A DNA stretch of 64,000 bases, taken from CALJDF01 sp038121105. GTDB taxonomy: Bacteria; Pseudomonadota; Alphaproteobacteria; SHVP01. Made by a program: the position numbers and the translations under genes. How positions within the stretch are numbered: the stretch's first letter is position 1; each line of letters starts with the position of its first letter. Below the pieces are notes generated by a model. The model was given only the letters and a program-made list of their open reading frames with translations, did no database searches and was not told where the DNA came from. This document shows, one piece after another, positions 16,837 through 26,449 of the stretch. The stretch is taken from NCBI GenBank assembly GCA_038121105.1, contig JAYONB010000003.1:1-64000 (forward strand), written 5' to 3'.

Positions 16837-16840
16837 AAAC

Positions 16841-17845
16841 ATGACCCCTAACGGCAAATTCATCACGACCCGAACTCCCCTGCGCGTCAGTTTTGCCGGC
16901 GGCGGCACCGATTTGCCTGAGTTCTACGAAAAGGGATACGGCGCCGTTTTTTCCACCGCCATCGACAAACATCTCTACGTCACGGTGAAGCCGCTCAGCC
17001 CGATCTATGGGACCAACTACCGCCTAAACTACTCGCAGAGCGAGCAAGCCGACTGCATCGACGATATCGAAAACGCAATCGCACGCGAGTGTTTGCGGCT
17101 TGTCGATGTCGAACCCCCGATCTACATCGGCACGGTTGCCGATTTGCCGGCTTTTTCCGGTCTCGGTTCGTCGAGCACCTTTGCCGTTGGGCTGCTGCAT
17201 GCGCTGCATGCTTATCGCGGCGAACGCATTTCAAGCGGTCACATCGCCGAGGAAGCGGCGCATGTCGAAATCGAAGTGTTGAAACGCCCGATGGGCAAAC
17301 AAGACCACTTCGCCGCGGCGTTCGGCGGTCTGAACTACATCCGGTTTCGCAACGATGGCGGTGTGTCGATCGAGCCGCAGAACATAGATGCCGGCAAGGT
17401 CGCCAAGCTCTTCGACAATGTCTTGCTATTCTGGACAGGCTTGCACCGTGATTCCAGCGAAGTCCTCTGCGAGCAGCGCCAAAACGTCGATGACCGTACG
17501 GACGAACTGGAAGCCATGCGCGACCAAGCGATGTCGCTGCGTGATGTGGTCAGCAACGGGTTTTGCATCAAACAATTCGGGACGATTCTCGACGAGGGCT
17601 GGGCGCTAAAGCAGAAACTTGCCTCTTCGATCACCAACGATCGTATCTCGGGTTGGTATCGTCGCGCCAAGGAAGCAGGTGCTATCGGCGGCAAACTGTG
17701 CGGTGCCGGAGGCGGCGGGTTTCTGTTATTCGTCGCCGAACAAGACCGCCACGACCATATTCGGGATGCATTGTCGGACCTAACCGAAGTCGACATCGGC
17801 TACGAACCTCAGGGCTCTAGCGTATTGGTCACGGTTGCCGATTGA
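16841..17845 (+). CDS. hddA: D-glycero-alpha-D-manno-heptose-7-phosphate kinase (GHMP family)
   Basis: This GHMP kinase has 334 residues, the size of HddA. TRTPLRVSFAGGGTDLPEFY is the family N-terminus, LPAFSGLGSSSTFAVGLLHAL is the ATP-binding GLGSS motif, MGKQDHFAAAFGGLN is the HddA-type block, and GAIGGKLCGAGGGGFLLF is the C-terminal glycine-rich motif. It phosphorylates heptose-7-phosphate at O1, which with the fused phosphatase/nucleotidyltransferase at 6888 yields GDP-heptose. Placing two pathway genes at either end of one operon supports a heptose product. Confidence 0.9.
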   Translation: MTPNGKFITTRTPLRVSFAGGGTDLPEFYEKGYGAVFSTAIDKHLYVTVKPLSPIYGTNYRLNYSQSEQADCIDDIENAIARECLRLVDVEPPIYIGTVADLPAFSGLGSSSTFAVGLLHALHAYRGERISSGHIAEEAAHVEIEVLKRPMGKQDHFAAAFGGLNYIRFRNDGGVSIEPQNIDAGKVAKLFDNVLLFWTGLHRDSSEVLCEQRQNVDDRTDELEAMRDQAMSLRDVVSNGFCIKQFGTILDEGWALKQKLASSITNDRISGWYRRAKEAGAIGGKLCGAGGGGFLLFVAEQDRHDHIRDALSDLTEVDIGYEPQGSSVLVTVAD

Positions 17846-17846
17846 C

Positions 17847-18770
17847 ATGCGCACACTAGTTTTCGGCGGCAGCGGCACGGTCGGCGCCAATTTGGTGCGT
17901 CGGTTGCTAACGGACGGATGCGAGGTAACGGTTGCCTCGCGCAGGGCCTCCCGCGCCAATCGCCTCGCCGGGCTCGACCGTGTGACGAAGTTAGATGTCG
18001 ATTGCCAGAACGCCGAGGCCGTGTCGATGGCCGTTTCGGCAACGAAGCCGGACGCCATTTTTCATCTCGTAAGTTCGCGCTTTGGATCGCCCGGCACAAC
18101 GGCGCAAGATCATCTGGCAATCAACGCCCTCGGCACGCTGAATGTCCTCGAAGCCGCACGCCAGCACGACGCCCCCAGGGTGGTGTTGACCGGTTCGGCG
18201 GCGGAATACGGGTCGGGTACCCGGTTTTGCGAGACCCAATCTCCGCAACCGGCAAACCTGTACGGCGCCACGAAGCTTTGCGGCAGCCTTCTTGGGGAGA
18301 CCTACGCGAGGAGCGGCCTTTCGGTGATCAATTTGCGGCTCTTCACGCCGTATGGTCCGTGGGAGCGCGCCCAACGCCTCATTCCGTCGGTCATTCTTTC
18401 GGCCCTTGCGAACCAACCCGTCACCATCGGCGACGACACACCGGAGCGCGACTTCGTCTTCTTGGAGGACGTATGCGATGCGCTGATCGCGGCGTCGACA
18501 CACGACACGGTGGGCACCTTCAATGTCGCATCAGGAAAAGGCATATCGGTGCGCAGCACCGCTGAGACGATCCTGGAATTGATGCAGAGCCGTGTACCGA
18601 TCGAAAGCACCGGGACCACCCGCAAGGACGAAATCTCAAAGATGTCCGGCGACGCGGAAGCGATTCGACGTGCATTGGGATGGCGCCCACGGCACGACTT
18701 TCGGGCCGGCCTGGAAAAGACCATTGCGTGGTTCTCGGCCCACGCCGCCCTTGCCCCCCAACTGGATTAA
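17847..18770 (+). CDS. NAD-dependent epimerase/dehydratase (reductase-like)
   Basis: This is a 307-residue extended SDR starting at ATG 17847, one base after the kinase stop; an in-frame TTG at 17835 lies inside the kinase gene and is less likely. MRTLVFGGSGTVGANLVRRL is the nucleotide-binding motif, the catalytic pair is in NLYGATKLCGS (YxxxK), and FTPYGPWERAQRLIPSVI and RDFVFLEDVCDALI are typical of NDP-sugar epimerase/reductases. It probably performs the final C4 reduction or another step on the deoxyheptose. Confidence 0.75.
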   Translation: MRTLVFGGSGTVGANLVRRLLTDGCEVTVASRRASRANRLAGLDRVTKLDVDCQNAEAVSMAVSATKPDAIFHLVSSRFGSPGTTAQDHLAINALGTLNVLEAARQHDAPRVVLTGSAAEYGSGTRFCETQSPQPANLYGATKLCGSLLGETYARSGLSVINLRLFTPYGPWERAQRLIPSVILSALANQPVTIGDDTPERDFVFLEDVCDALIAASTHDTVGTFNVASGKGISVRSTAETILELMQSRVPIESTGTTRKDEISKMSGDAEAIRRALGWRPRHDFRAGLEKTIAWFSAHAALAPQLD

Positions 18771-18782
18771 CGGAGTGACGAC

Positions 18783-20003
18783 ATGACGACCTGTTTGGTA
18801 TGCCATTCGGAGGCAGTCGACGCGTTTCTCGATCTGAACGAGACCGCCTTGGCAAACAAGTTCTTGCGCCCCGAGGAGGCCGGCAAGGGCGAGACTGCCT
18901 ACCCGCTACGGGTTGGGTTCTGCCGTGACTGCAATCACGTACAGCTTATGGAGCGTGTGCCGCCTCAGGCGATGTTCGACGACTATCTCTATATCTCGTC
19001 GATGTCGGACACGTTAGTGGCCCACCTTCAAGGTTTGGCCGCCACCGTGAGTACCCGGTTCGACCTGAGCGCCGACGACCTTGTGGTCGATGTCGGCTGC
19101 AACGACGGAACGCTGCTCAAAGGATTTCAAACTCATGGCGCGACCACGCTTGGCGTTGAGCCCGCAGCCAACCTCGCCGCCATGTCGCGCGATGCCGGCG
19201 TTGAAATCGTCAACGACTATTTCGGCGCCAAGACCGCACAAAACGTTCTGGACACCCACGGACCGGCCCAGGCGATTACGCTCACCAATGTCTTTCCCCA
19301 CCTACCGTTCCTGGACGACTTTATGGCCGGGGTGAAAACCCTGCTGGCGGACGACGGGGTGTTGGTCCTTGAAGCGCACTATTTGCAAGACCTCTTGGCG
19401 CACCGCGCGTTCGACACGGTTTACCATGAGCATGTGTCGTACTGGGCACTGCGGCCGATGATACGGCTGTTTGAACGCTACGATATGGAAGTGATCGACG
19501 TGGCGAGACTGCCGATCCACCATGGCCAAATTCGCGTCTTTGCCCAGCGCAAAGGCATCGCCAAGCCTGCCCCCGCGGTCGCCGCGCTCGTCGAAGAAGA
19601 AATCGCCGCCGGGTTGAACCGCTTCGAGACGTTTGCCCAATTCGGCGACGGCGTTCTGGATCTGAAACGCGACCTGTGGAACCTGCTCGACGACCTCGCC
19701 GCCGACGGACAAAAGATCGCCGCCTACGGCGCCCCGGCAAAGGGTTCTACCTTACTGAGCTTTTTCGGAATCGGGCCCGACACGGTGCCCTACATCGCGG
19801 ACAAAAGCCCGCTCAAACAAGGTCGTGTGACGCCAGGCACCCATATACCAGTGGTTTCGCCGGCGCGTATCCAGGAAGACAAACCGGACTATATGCTATT
19901 GTTGGCATGGAACTTCGCCGACGAGATCATGGCGCAGCAGGCCGATTACCGGGCCGCCGGCGGGCGTTTCATTATTCCGGTACCCGAGGTTCGGGTCGTC
20001 TGA
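18783..20003 (+). CDS. NDP-4-keto-deoxysugar C-methyltransferase (TylC3-like)
   Basis: The 406-residue layout is typical of sugar C-methyltransferases. An N-terminal zinc-binding part (CLVCH ... CRDCNHVQL, Methyltransf_13), a SAM-binding core (VVDVGCNDGTLLKGFQTHG and GVEPAANLA), and a C-terminal domain (from IAAYGAPAKGSTLLSFFGI, Methyltransf_14) follow in order. The block YHEHVSYWALRPMIRLFERY contains the His-Glu-His residues used as catalytic base in TylC3 and TcaB9. It probably adds a branch methyl to a 4-keto sugar, which would make the product branched. It is the last gene of the biosynthetic run. Confidence 0.85.
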   Translation: MTTCLVCHSEAVDAFLDLNETALANKFLRPEEAGKGETAYPLRVGFCRDCNHVQLMERVPPQAMFDDYLYISSMSDTLVAHLQGLAATVSTRFDLSADDLVVDVGCNDGTLLKGFQTHGATTLGVEPAANLAAMSRDAGVEIVNDYFGAKTAQNVLDTHGPAQAITLTNVFPHLPFLDDFMAGVKTLLADDGVLVLEAHYLQDLLAHRAFDTVYHEHVSYWALRPMIRLFERYDMEVIDVARLPIHHGQIRVFAQRKGIAKPAPAVAALVEEEIAAGLNRFETFAQFGDGVLDLKRDLWNLLDDLAADGQKIAAYGAPAKGSTLLSFFGIGPDTVPYIADKSPLKQGRVTPGTHIPVVSPARIQEDKPDYMLLLAWNFADEIMAQQADYRAAGGRFIIPVPEVRVV

Positions 20004-20054
20004 CGATATGAACGATCGCGACGGTACGACCTTATCGTCGCGGGCCAGGCAGGT

Positions 20055-23000
20055 ATGACCATGACCACACCACCCGCACGGCGTCAGGGACCGGTTTCAC
20101 AGGAACGATCCGCGAAAGTAACGGATCTGCGCGCGCCATTGTTCGACGAACAGCGCGCGCAATCGTTGCTAGAACTTGCCAAAGGTGCGACGCGACGGGG
20201 CGAGCATGCCCTGGCCAGCCGCTTGTACGCCCGTGCGCTCGAGAAAGACGATGGCGATATCGAAGCAACCATCGGTTTGGCGGCGAGCCATTTGATGGAA
20301 GGCAAAGGCGCTGCGGCGGAAGAGTTGGCGAAACGGGCACTGGACCTTGCCCCGACATCGCCCGAACCTCGGCTGATTCTGGCGAACCTCCGCATTGCGC
20401 AAGACCGCTACCAAGAGGCGATCGAATACCTAAAGGAATCCATCACAGTCGACCCCAAGTTCGCCCTGGGGTTCAGTCGGCTGGGAACGATCTTGACCGC
20501 CGTTGGAGAAAACGCGGCTGCCGAGCCCATTCTTCTGCGCGCCCTTGCTCTTGATCCAACGGATGCCGACGCACTGAACAGCATCGGCAACGTGGTGCTG
20601 GCACGCAATGACGTGAAAGGTGCCGCGCTCCACTTCGAACGCGCCGTGGCCGCCAACCCTGGATGGCTTCAACCGCGTATGAATCTCGCCTCGGCCTTCG
20701 AACGGTTGGACCGCCTGGACGACGCCATCGACGCGCTGGAAGACGCCTTGATCCAAGAACCGCGCAATATCGAGGCGAAGGTCTATCTCGCAGGCCTTCT
20801 GCATCGGGTGGGCAATCTGGGCCGCGCCGAAATCACCCTGGACGACGTGATCGAGGCGCAGCCAAACCATCCTGGCGCCCTCTTCCTTGCCGGCCTCGTG
20901 CGCATTCAGGACGAAAGACCCAACGACGCAGTCGATTTTCTCGAGCGCGCCGCGGTTTTGGCGCCGGACTCGGCTGATGTGTCGGTCAATCTGGTTTCGG
21001 CCTACCGCGAAGCCGGCCGGCTGGAGAAAGCCCTGCCGGTAGCCAGACGGGCTGCGGCTAGGCACCCCGAGACGGCAGCGGTTCTAAACGCTTTGGGTTC
21101 GGTCCTGCTCGACCTCGACCAACGCGCCGAAGCGGCCGAGATGTTCCGCAAGACGATCGCGAACGATCCGACATTCCACATTGCGCATGTCAATTTGGCA
21201 TCGGCACTGTTGGGATTGTCCGGTGCCACCGAAGCCATCAGCCTACTTGAACAGGCGCTGAAACTGGGTGCGTCGCCGACAGCCGTTTACCGCACCCTCG
21301 GGCTCGCCCATCGCGAAGTCGGCAATCTCGAACCCGCCGAGGCCAACCTGCGTCGTGCGGTCGAGCAAGATCCCAACGACGACAAAGCGCTCTATGCGTT
21401 GGCGGCGGTCCTGGAAATGGTGGGCCGGGCGCGCGATGCCCGACCGGTTGCGGATGCAATCGTCGCGCGCGATCCCGGCCTGGTCCATGCCCATGTCGTG
21501 AGATCCCTAACCGCCCCCTCGAACGAAGATGCCCTGATGTGCATCAGCAAAGCACTTGCTCTTGCGCCGGACAGTATCGATGCCTTGATGGTGGCGGGAA
21601 CGCTCAACGACAGCGCGAGCCGACCCGAGGAGGCGTTGCGGCACTATCGCCGCGTCCTGGAACTGCAGCCAGATCATCGAAAAGCGAGAGTGCGGTGCAC
21701 CGATATCGTCCTCTCGTTGGGAGACTTCGCCCAGCGTGAAGGACTGGTTCGCGAGCTACAGGCGGCCTTGGACGGACATATCGACACGTCGGGTCTGGAC
21801 ATTTTCAACCTGCAGGCCCTGGACATCGACTACGCGGCGATCGCAAAGGCGGCACGGGTCGCATCCGGCGCTATCGAGCGCGGTCTTGAAACGAACGAGT
21901 CCGACCTTTGGGTGCCGCGCGTTGCATCCAAAGGCGCGCGCATTCGCGTGGGCTATCTACTGCCCTACACGTGGTTTCACAGCTTGCCGATGGTCTTGCG
22001 ACATATCGTAAAAGCGCATGACCGGAGCTCCTTTGATGTCGTTGGCTTCACGATGCAATCGGGTAAGCGCGAGGACGAATTCGAACGAACCTACAAGGCG
22101 GCATTCGACGAGTTTCACAATCTGGTCGGCCTTTCGCCGAAACAGGCGGCCGCTCGAATCGGTGCCGCAGGCATCGATATTCTCATCGAAGTCAGCGGTC
22201 ATACATCGATCAGTTGCCTACCGATTGCCGCTTATCGCCCCGCGCCTGTGCAAGCGCACCTACTGGGCTATTCGATTACGACCGGGGCGCGTTTTATCGA
22301 CTATCTGATCACCGACGAGATTTACATCCCGCGCGACCAAGCGGAAATGGGTACCGAGAAGGCCGTTTATATGCCGAACTCGTTTATGCCGGCATTGCCG
22401 CAACCCGTCGCCGCAGGATCCATCCGACGCGCCGAATTGAATCTGCCCGAGGATGCCTTTGTCCTCGCCAACTTCAACCATCCCTGCAAGTTCGAACCGG
22501 GCATATTCGACGCGTGGATGTCCATTCTTCAGCGTGTGCCCAATGCAGTGATGTGGTTCGGCCATTGGTTCGAGGCAACATCCGCCAACCTCCGCCGCGA
22601 AGCTGCGGCTCGTGGCATTGAGGGCGAACGCCTGATCTTTGCGCCGATCGCCGAGCATGCCGATCACCTCCGACGACTGACCCAGGCCGACCTGGCGGTG
22701 GACAACCGGCTTCATGGCGGCGGGATCACTACGATCGATGCCTTGTGGGCAGGGTTGCCGGTCCTGACGGTCGCCGGCGACACGCCGTCTTCTCGTCTTG
22801 GCGCCACGTTGTTGAACGGCATCGAGATGCCGGACATGGTGACCCCTTCATTGGAAGCCTATGTCGACAAGGCCGTCTCGCTGGCCGAAGACCCCTCGGC
22901 GATGTCGGCCGTTCGCGAGCGGTTGAAACGAAACCGCGAGACCGCCCCGCTATTCGACTTTCCGCGTTACGTCCGCGATCTGGAGCGAGCTTACACGGCG

Positions 23001-23063
23001 ATTTGGCAACGGCACGAAGCCGGCCTCCCGCCACAACTAATCGATCTCAAAGAAACTGGTTGA
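20055..23063 (+). CDS. TPR-containing GT41 (OGT/SPINDLY-like) protein glycosyltransferase
   Basis: The 1002-residue protein has about 14 tandem tetratricopeptide repeats over residues 35-590 (for example LGFSRLGTILTAVGENAAAE and ALNSIGNVVLARNDVKGAA), then a GT41 catalytic region. The latter holds IRVGYLLPYTWFHSLPMVLR, DILIEVSGHTS and LGYSITTGARFIDYLI, then MWFGHWFEATSANLRREA and GGGITTIDALWAGLPVLTVAGD. GT41 enzymes transfer a sugar to Ser/Thr of proteins, with TPRs binding the protein. ATG 20061 is an alternative start with better spacing to AGGCAGG. Its place between the sugar operon and flgL/flgK suggests flagellin glycosylation, comparable to Caulobacter FlmG in architecture (inference). 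Confidence 0.85.
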   Translation: MTMTTPPARRQGPVSQERSAKVTDLRAPLFDEQRAQSLLELAKGATRRGEHALASRLYARALEKDDGDIEATIGLAASHLMEGKGAAAEELAKRALDLAPTSPEPRLILANLRIAQDRYQEAIEYLKESITVDPKFALGFSRLGTILTAVGENAAAEPILLRALALDPTDADALNSIGNVVLARNDVKGAALHFERAVAANPGWLQPRMNLASAFERLDRLDDAIDALEDALIQEPRNIEAKVYLAGLLHRVGNLGRAEITLDDVIEAQPNHPGALFLAGLVRIQDERPNDAVDFLERAAVLAPDSADVSVNLVSAYREAGRLEKALPVARRAAARHPETAAVLNALGSVLLDLDQRAEAAEMFRKTIANDPTFHIAHVNLASALLGLSGATEAISLLEQALKLGASPTAVYRTLGLAHREVGNLEPAEANLRRAVEQDPNDDKALYALAAVLEMVGRARDARPVADAIVARDPGLVHAHVVRSLTAPSNEDALMCISKALALAPDSIDALMVAGTLNDSASRPEEALRHYRRVLELQPDHRKARVRCTDIVLSLGDFAQREGLVRELQAALDGHIDTSGLDIFNLQALDIDYAAIAKAARVASGAIERGLETNESDLWVPRVASKGARIRVGYLLPYTWFHSLPMVLRHIVKAHDRSSFDVVGFTMQSGKREDEFERTYKAAFDEFHNLVGLSPKQAAARIGAAGIDILIEVSGHTSISCLPIAAYRPAPVQAHLLGYSITTGARFIDYLITDEIYIPRDQAEMGTEKAVYMPNSFMPALPQPVAAGSIRRAELNLPEDAFVLANFNHPCKFEPGIFDAWMSILQRVPNAVMWFGHWFEATSANLRREAAARGIEGERLIFAPIAEHADHLRRLTQADLAVDNRLHGGGITTIDALWAGLPVLTVAGDTPSSRLGATLLNGIEMPDMVTPSLEAYVDKAVSLAEDPSAMSAVRERLKRNRETAPLFDFPRYVRDLERAYTAIWQRHEAGLPPQLIDLKETG

Positions 23064-23069
23064 TGCCGT

Positions 23070-23095
23070 CCTGACGTGCGAGATCGCGCGTCAGG
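23070..23095. terminator. hairpin between convergent GT41 and flgL genes
   Basis: CCTGACGTGCG-AGAT-CGCGCGTCAGG forms an 11-bp stem (one T-G wobble) with a tetraloop in the 36-base gap between two convergent genes. There is no T-tract on either strand, so it may be a weak or factor-assisted terminator or a 3' end stabiliser. Confidence 0.5.
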
Positions 23096-23099
23096 AGGG

Positions 23100-24029
23100 C
23101 TAGATGAAGTTCAGCAGGCTCAGCCTGTTCAGCTGACTAAACACCCGAAACGAAGATTCCAGCGCGAGCTGGTCTTGATTGAGCTTCGTTACCGCCTCGC
23201 CAATATCGGTATCTTCGATGTTGGCAATGAAGCGGTTGATGAACGCCAATTCGTTCTCGTGCCGAACCTGCGCGTCTTCGATGGTACGCATCGCCACGCC
23301 ATGTTCAGCTTGCACTGTATTGGCGACATCAAAGGCCGCGTTCGCCTCGGGGATCTTGCTTAGAATGAACGTCCGATCTGCGGTACTCAGAGGGTTGCTG
23401 AACGCACTTGGCGTGCCTGACGCGTAAATCATGAGGTCTTGGAACAGCTGAAACAGAGGCCCGGCAACTTCATTGGCGAGGACGCCATAAGTCACCGTGA
23501 GGCTTTCGTCGACCCGGGCCTGCGCTTTGATCTGGTTGTTGATGAAAGCTTGGTTGGCGTTCCCCGCACCAAGCGCTTCGAGATCGGCGGGGAGACGCAC
23601 CGTAACGGGTTCAACGTCGGTGCGCGTCCCACCGAATACGAAGCGACCGTTTTCCTGCACATTGAGGAAGTTCACCGCAGCGTCGAAGAGAGCGTCGATC
23701 GTATCGCGTAGCCCGATCCCGGAGCCGACGTTCATTGCTTTGATCAGATTTTCGCGCAAATCGTCTGCGACATCGACAATGCCCTGCAACGAAAGATTCT
23801 GCACCTCGGTGACTCGCTCAAGCTCGAGGTTCGTCTTGAGGAACTGCTCGCCCCTCGAACGGACGGTTTTAGCACCGGCCAGCGTCGCCACGTCGGCGGC
23901 AATGCCTTGGTATTCGCGTGATTTGGTACCGCTTGTGACCTGCTTCTGGGTATCGAATAGACGTTCCTGCTGGCGCAGAACGTCGACAATCAGGAGCTGG
24001 TTTTGTCCGGCTGTCGAAACGCGTGCCAT
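23100..24029 (-). CDS. flgL: flagellar hook-associated protein 3 / flagellin-like (FlgL)
   Basis: The 309-residue protein has the flagellin-type N-terminus (MARVSTAGQNQLLIVDVLRQ, QKQVTSGTKSREY) and C-terminus (FIANIEDTDIGEAVTKLNQD ... VFSQLNRLSLLNFI), with LNVQENGRFVFGGTRTDVEP typical of FlgL. It forms the hook-filament junction with FlgK, whose gene lies immediately upstream on the same strand. GAGAGG stands 5 bases before the ATG. I favour FlgL over filament flagellin because of the FlgK neighbour and the FGGT block. Confidence 0.85.
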   Translation of the reverse strand: MARVSTAGQNQLLIVDVLRQQERLFDTQKQVTSGTKSREYQGIAADVATLAGAKTVRSRGEQFLKTNLELERVTEVQNLSLQGIVDVADDLRENLIKAMNVGSGIGLRDTIDALFDAAVNFLNVQENGRFVFGGTRTDVEPVTVRLPADLEALGAGNANQAFINNQIKAQARVDESLTVTYGVLANEVAGPLFQLFQDLMIYASGTPSAFSNPLSTADRTFILSKIPEANAAFDVANTVQAEHGVAMRTIEDAQVRHENELAFINRFIANIEDTDIGEAVTKLNQDQLALESSFRVFSQLNRLSLLNFI

Positions 24030-24048
24030 ATCAACCTCTCACCCCGTT

Positions 24049-26208
24049 CTATCGTTTGATCGCCAGGAGTTCTTCGAACATCTCACGCGTCGTCTGAAGG
24101 AGCCGCGCCGAGGCGTTGAAGGCATTCTGGAAGAGAATCATGTTGGCGAGCTCTTCCTCCAAGTTGACCCCGGTCTGGCTGACGATCCGAGCAGTGATTT
24201 CCTCGGAGAGCGCCCGCGAATCCGACTCGCGCTCGACGACCTCGTCGGCCTTGAGCGCAAAGTCCGACAATACCGTACCGGCATAGGCCGTGATCGTGGT
24301 GGTAGTCGGCGACAAATCGCCGGCTGTCGGAAAAGACACGTTGACCACGCCCGCGTTCTGCAATTTGACGACACCCCGGTTGTCGCCGACGGTTAGCGCT
24401 GGATCAGTGCCGGCCAGCGCAGTTGCGCTGAGATCGAGCTGCGCCAAGGCAAGTTTGCTGGGATCCAGCACGATGTCCGAGCGCACCGCGACCTGATGGG
24501 CCTGATCCATCCGGTAGACCCGCCCGATCCCGAACAGGTCGGACATACTAACCCCGGTCACGCCACGCGCCGTCGTGTCGTTGGTCATGAGAATTCGATA
24601 ATCCGAGAGCGAGGTCACCGGCGTAGCTTGGAGCTCGCCGTTCGAGTCGAGCGAAAACGATGCAAAACCGGCAAAACCCGTATTCAACGCCGACACGACG
24701 TCGGACAACGTTGTCGCCCCGGCCGTCGCAAAATCGAGCGTAAATTCTTGGGCAACTTGGCCGCGGGGGCCTTTGAGTTGCAGCGTAATGTCGCCGGTCG
24801 CACCAAATCCGTGAGCGTCGGTGCCCAATAGCCCGGTCTGAAAGTGAGACGGTTCAAGCGCCTGCATCACGTCGTTGAGACCGAAGAAGTGGGCAAAACC
24901 ACGACCGGCACGTGCACTGGCCGCGGTGGTGTCCTGGAGCATGGCCACGCCGGTCGAAGCGCCGGTGGCTTGGAAAGTCATGACGCCGTTCACCAGGGTC
25001 AGCGCCGTCCCGCCGAACTGGGCATTCACAGCGGTGATCACGTCGCCGATGGTCGTCCCCCCGATCGCGACGCTTGCCCCACCGTTAAGACTGACGGTAC
25101 CGCCGGTGAAATCGACCTCGACCCGATTGGTCAACGTATTGGTGGCGTCGACCATGCCGAAGGTAACGGTGCCGGTGAAATTGTGCGCATCGGTCCCGAG
25201 GATACCGACGTTGCGACCGACCATTGACGCGGGCGGCGGCACCGTGGAGTTGTCATTGTGCGCCGCATTGAGGCGATCGATGACCTTGGCGGACATTTCG
25301 CCCAATTCGACGGCCATTGCCGGCAATTGGATGTCGCGCATATCGAGAAGGCCGCGCAACTTGCCGGATCGGACAACCGGATCGAGCACCGTGATGGTTT
25401 CGGTCGAGCCGTCCGGATTGACCTTGTCGACCGAAATTTGCGCGAACTCGGTATTGGTACCGACCGTTCCGGCCGAAACTTTGTTCAGTTTTCGGACCAG
25501 CGCGTCCAACAAGACGACGCCACTGTCGGAGACCAACCCCAATCCACCACCGGGCAAATCAAAGGTCCGCAAATCGATCAACTCGCCGATCTCGCGGACC
25601 GCGCGCTCGCGTTGCTCCTGCAAACCGGATGCGTCTTCACCGAGCGCCAAGGCGCGGCGAATCTTCGGATTGAGGTCGTTGATCCGATCGATCGCTGTGT
25701 TGATCGTGGTGAGCGTCTCGTTGATGCGGCGGTCGGCCTCGCCACGCAAATCCTGAAGGACCCGACTGACCCGGCCCACCTCGTTGCCGTACACCGCCAT
25801 TTCGTTGATGACGCTGACCCGGCGGACGGTCGAATTCGGATCCGGTGCGAGATCGGCGATGTCTTCAAACACGCGATCGAGACGCCCGCTGAACGTGATG
25901 TTGTCGTCCGGGGCGCCCAACAGGTTCTGCAGCTGATCGTGCAGTTCTTTCATCGCATCGAAGCGGTTCTGCTGGGCGGTGGCGACGCGTTCCTCGCGCA
26001 CCAAGAATTGGTCGATGAACCTGCTGATGCCCGAAATCGCAACCCCGGCCTGATCGTTGCCGATGACCTTGGACTCGAAATTCGTGACCTTGCGAACGTA
26101 ACCTTCGGTATTGACGTTCGCGATGTTGTTCGCGGTCGTCGCCAAGGCGAACTGGTTGGACGTCAGACCACTCACGCCGATTTTTAGGGCAGCATCTAGG
26201 CTTGTCAC
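24049..26208 (-). CDS. flgK: flagellar hook-associated protein 1 FlgK
   Basis: The 719-residue protein starts with the rod/hook/HAP signature (IGVSGLTSNQFALATTANNI, NVNTEGYVRK) and ends with ARLLQTTREMFEELLAIKR, preceded by SQTGVNLEEELANMILFQNA. These are diagnostic for FlgK, the first hook-filament junction protein, exported by the flagellar type III apparatus. It is longer than the E. coli protein (547) because of an expanded, repeat-like middle domain with two similar LGTDAHxF blocks. The start is GTG 26208 with GGGAG 7 bases before it. Confidence 0.93.
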   Translation of the reverse strand: MTSLDAALKIGVSGLTSNQFALATTANNIANVNTEGYVRKVTNFESKVIGNDQAGVAISGISRFIDQFLVREERVATAQQNRFDAMKELHDQLQNLLGAPDDNITFSGRLDRVFEDIADLAPDPNSTVRRVSVINEMAVYGNEVGRVSRVLQDLRGEADRRINETLTTINTAIDRINDLNPKIRRALALGEDASGLQEQRERAVREIGELIDLRTFDLPGGGLGLVSDSGVVLLDALVRKLNKVSAGTVGTNTEFAQISVDKVNPDGSTETITVLDPVVRSGKLRGLLDMRDIQLPAMAVELGEMSAKVIDRLNAAHNDNSTVPPPASMVGRNVGILGTDAHNFTGTVTFGMVDATNTLTNRVEVDFTGGTVSLNGGASVAIGGTTIGDVITAVNAQFGGTALTLVNGVMTFQATGASTGVAMLQDTTAASARAGRGFAHFFGLNDVMQALEPSHFQTGLLGTDAHGFGATGDITLQLKGPRGQVAQEFTLDFATAGATTLSDVVSALNTGFAGFASFSLDSNGELQATPVTSLSDYRILMTNDTTARGVTGVSMSDLFGIGRVYRMDQAHQVAVRSDIVLDPSKLALAQLDLSATALAGTDPALTVGDNRGVVKLQNAGVVNVSFPTAGDLSPTTTTITAYAGTVLSDFALKADEVVERESDSRALSEEITARIVSQTGVNLEEELANMILFQNAFNASARLLQTTREMFEELLAIKR

Positions 26209-26389
26209 TGACGCGCTCCCTTTGTTGGATGAGGCAGAAGTTTCCGCTCGACTCGCAAAGCCTGCCTGGTGTCACGCACCAATGTTGGCGCTGACATCGC
26301 AGAATTGTTGGTTTCGCAAGGTGTCTGTGTGGTCATCGGGACTCTCCCCCTGATCAATGCAAGGGCGGGGCCACCGTGGGCTTAGACCG

Positions 26390-26418
26390 AAAAAGAAAAG
26401 GCGCCGCAACGGACGCCT
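26390..26418 (-). terminator. rho-independent terminator of the Sel1-repeat gene
   Basis: On the - strand an AGGCG ... CGCCT stem with an inner CCG-TTG-CGG hairpin is followed by TTTTCTTTT. It lies 32 bases past the Sel1 gene stop. The remaining intergenic DNA to flgK (26209-26389) shows no gene or clear promoter to me. Confidence 0.75.
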
Positions 26419-26449
26419 CTTCAAAACGGGACAACCCAAGGGAGGTCGT

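Noticed and set aside
25258..26187. 309-codon + strand frame opposite flgK.
   Set aside because: Complement of an unambiguous flgK; no recognisable domain.
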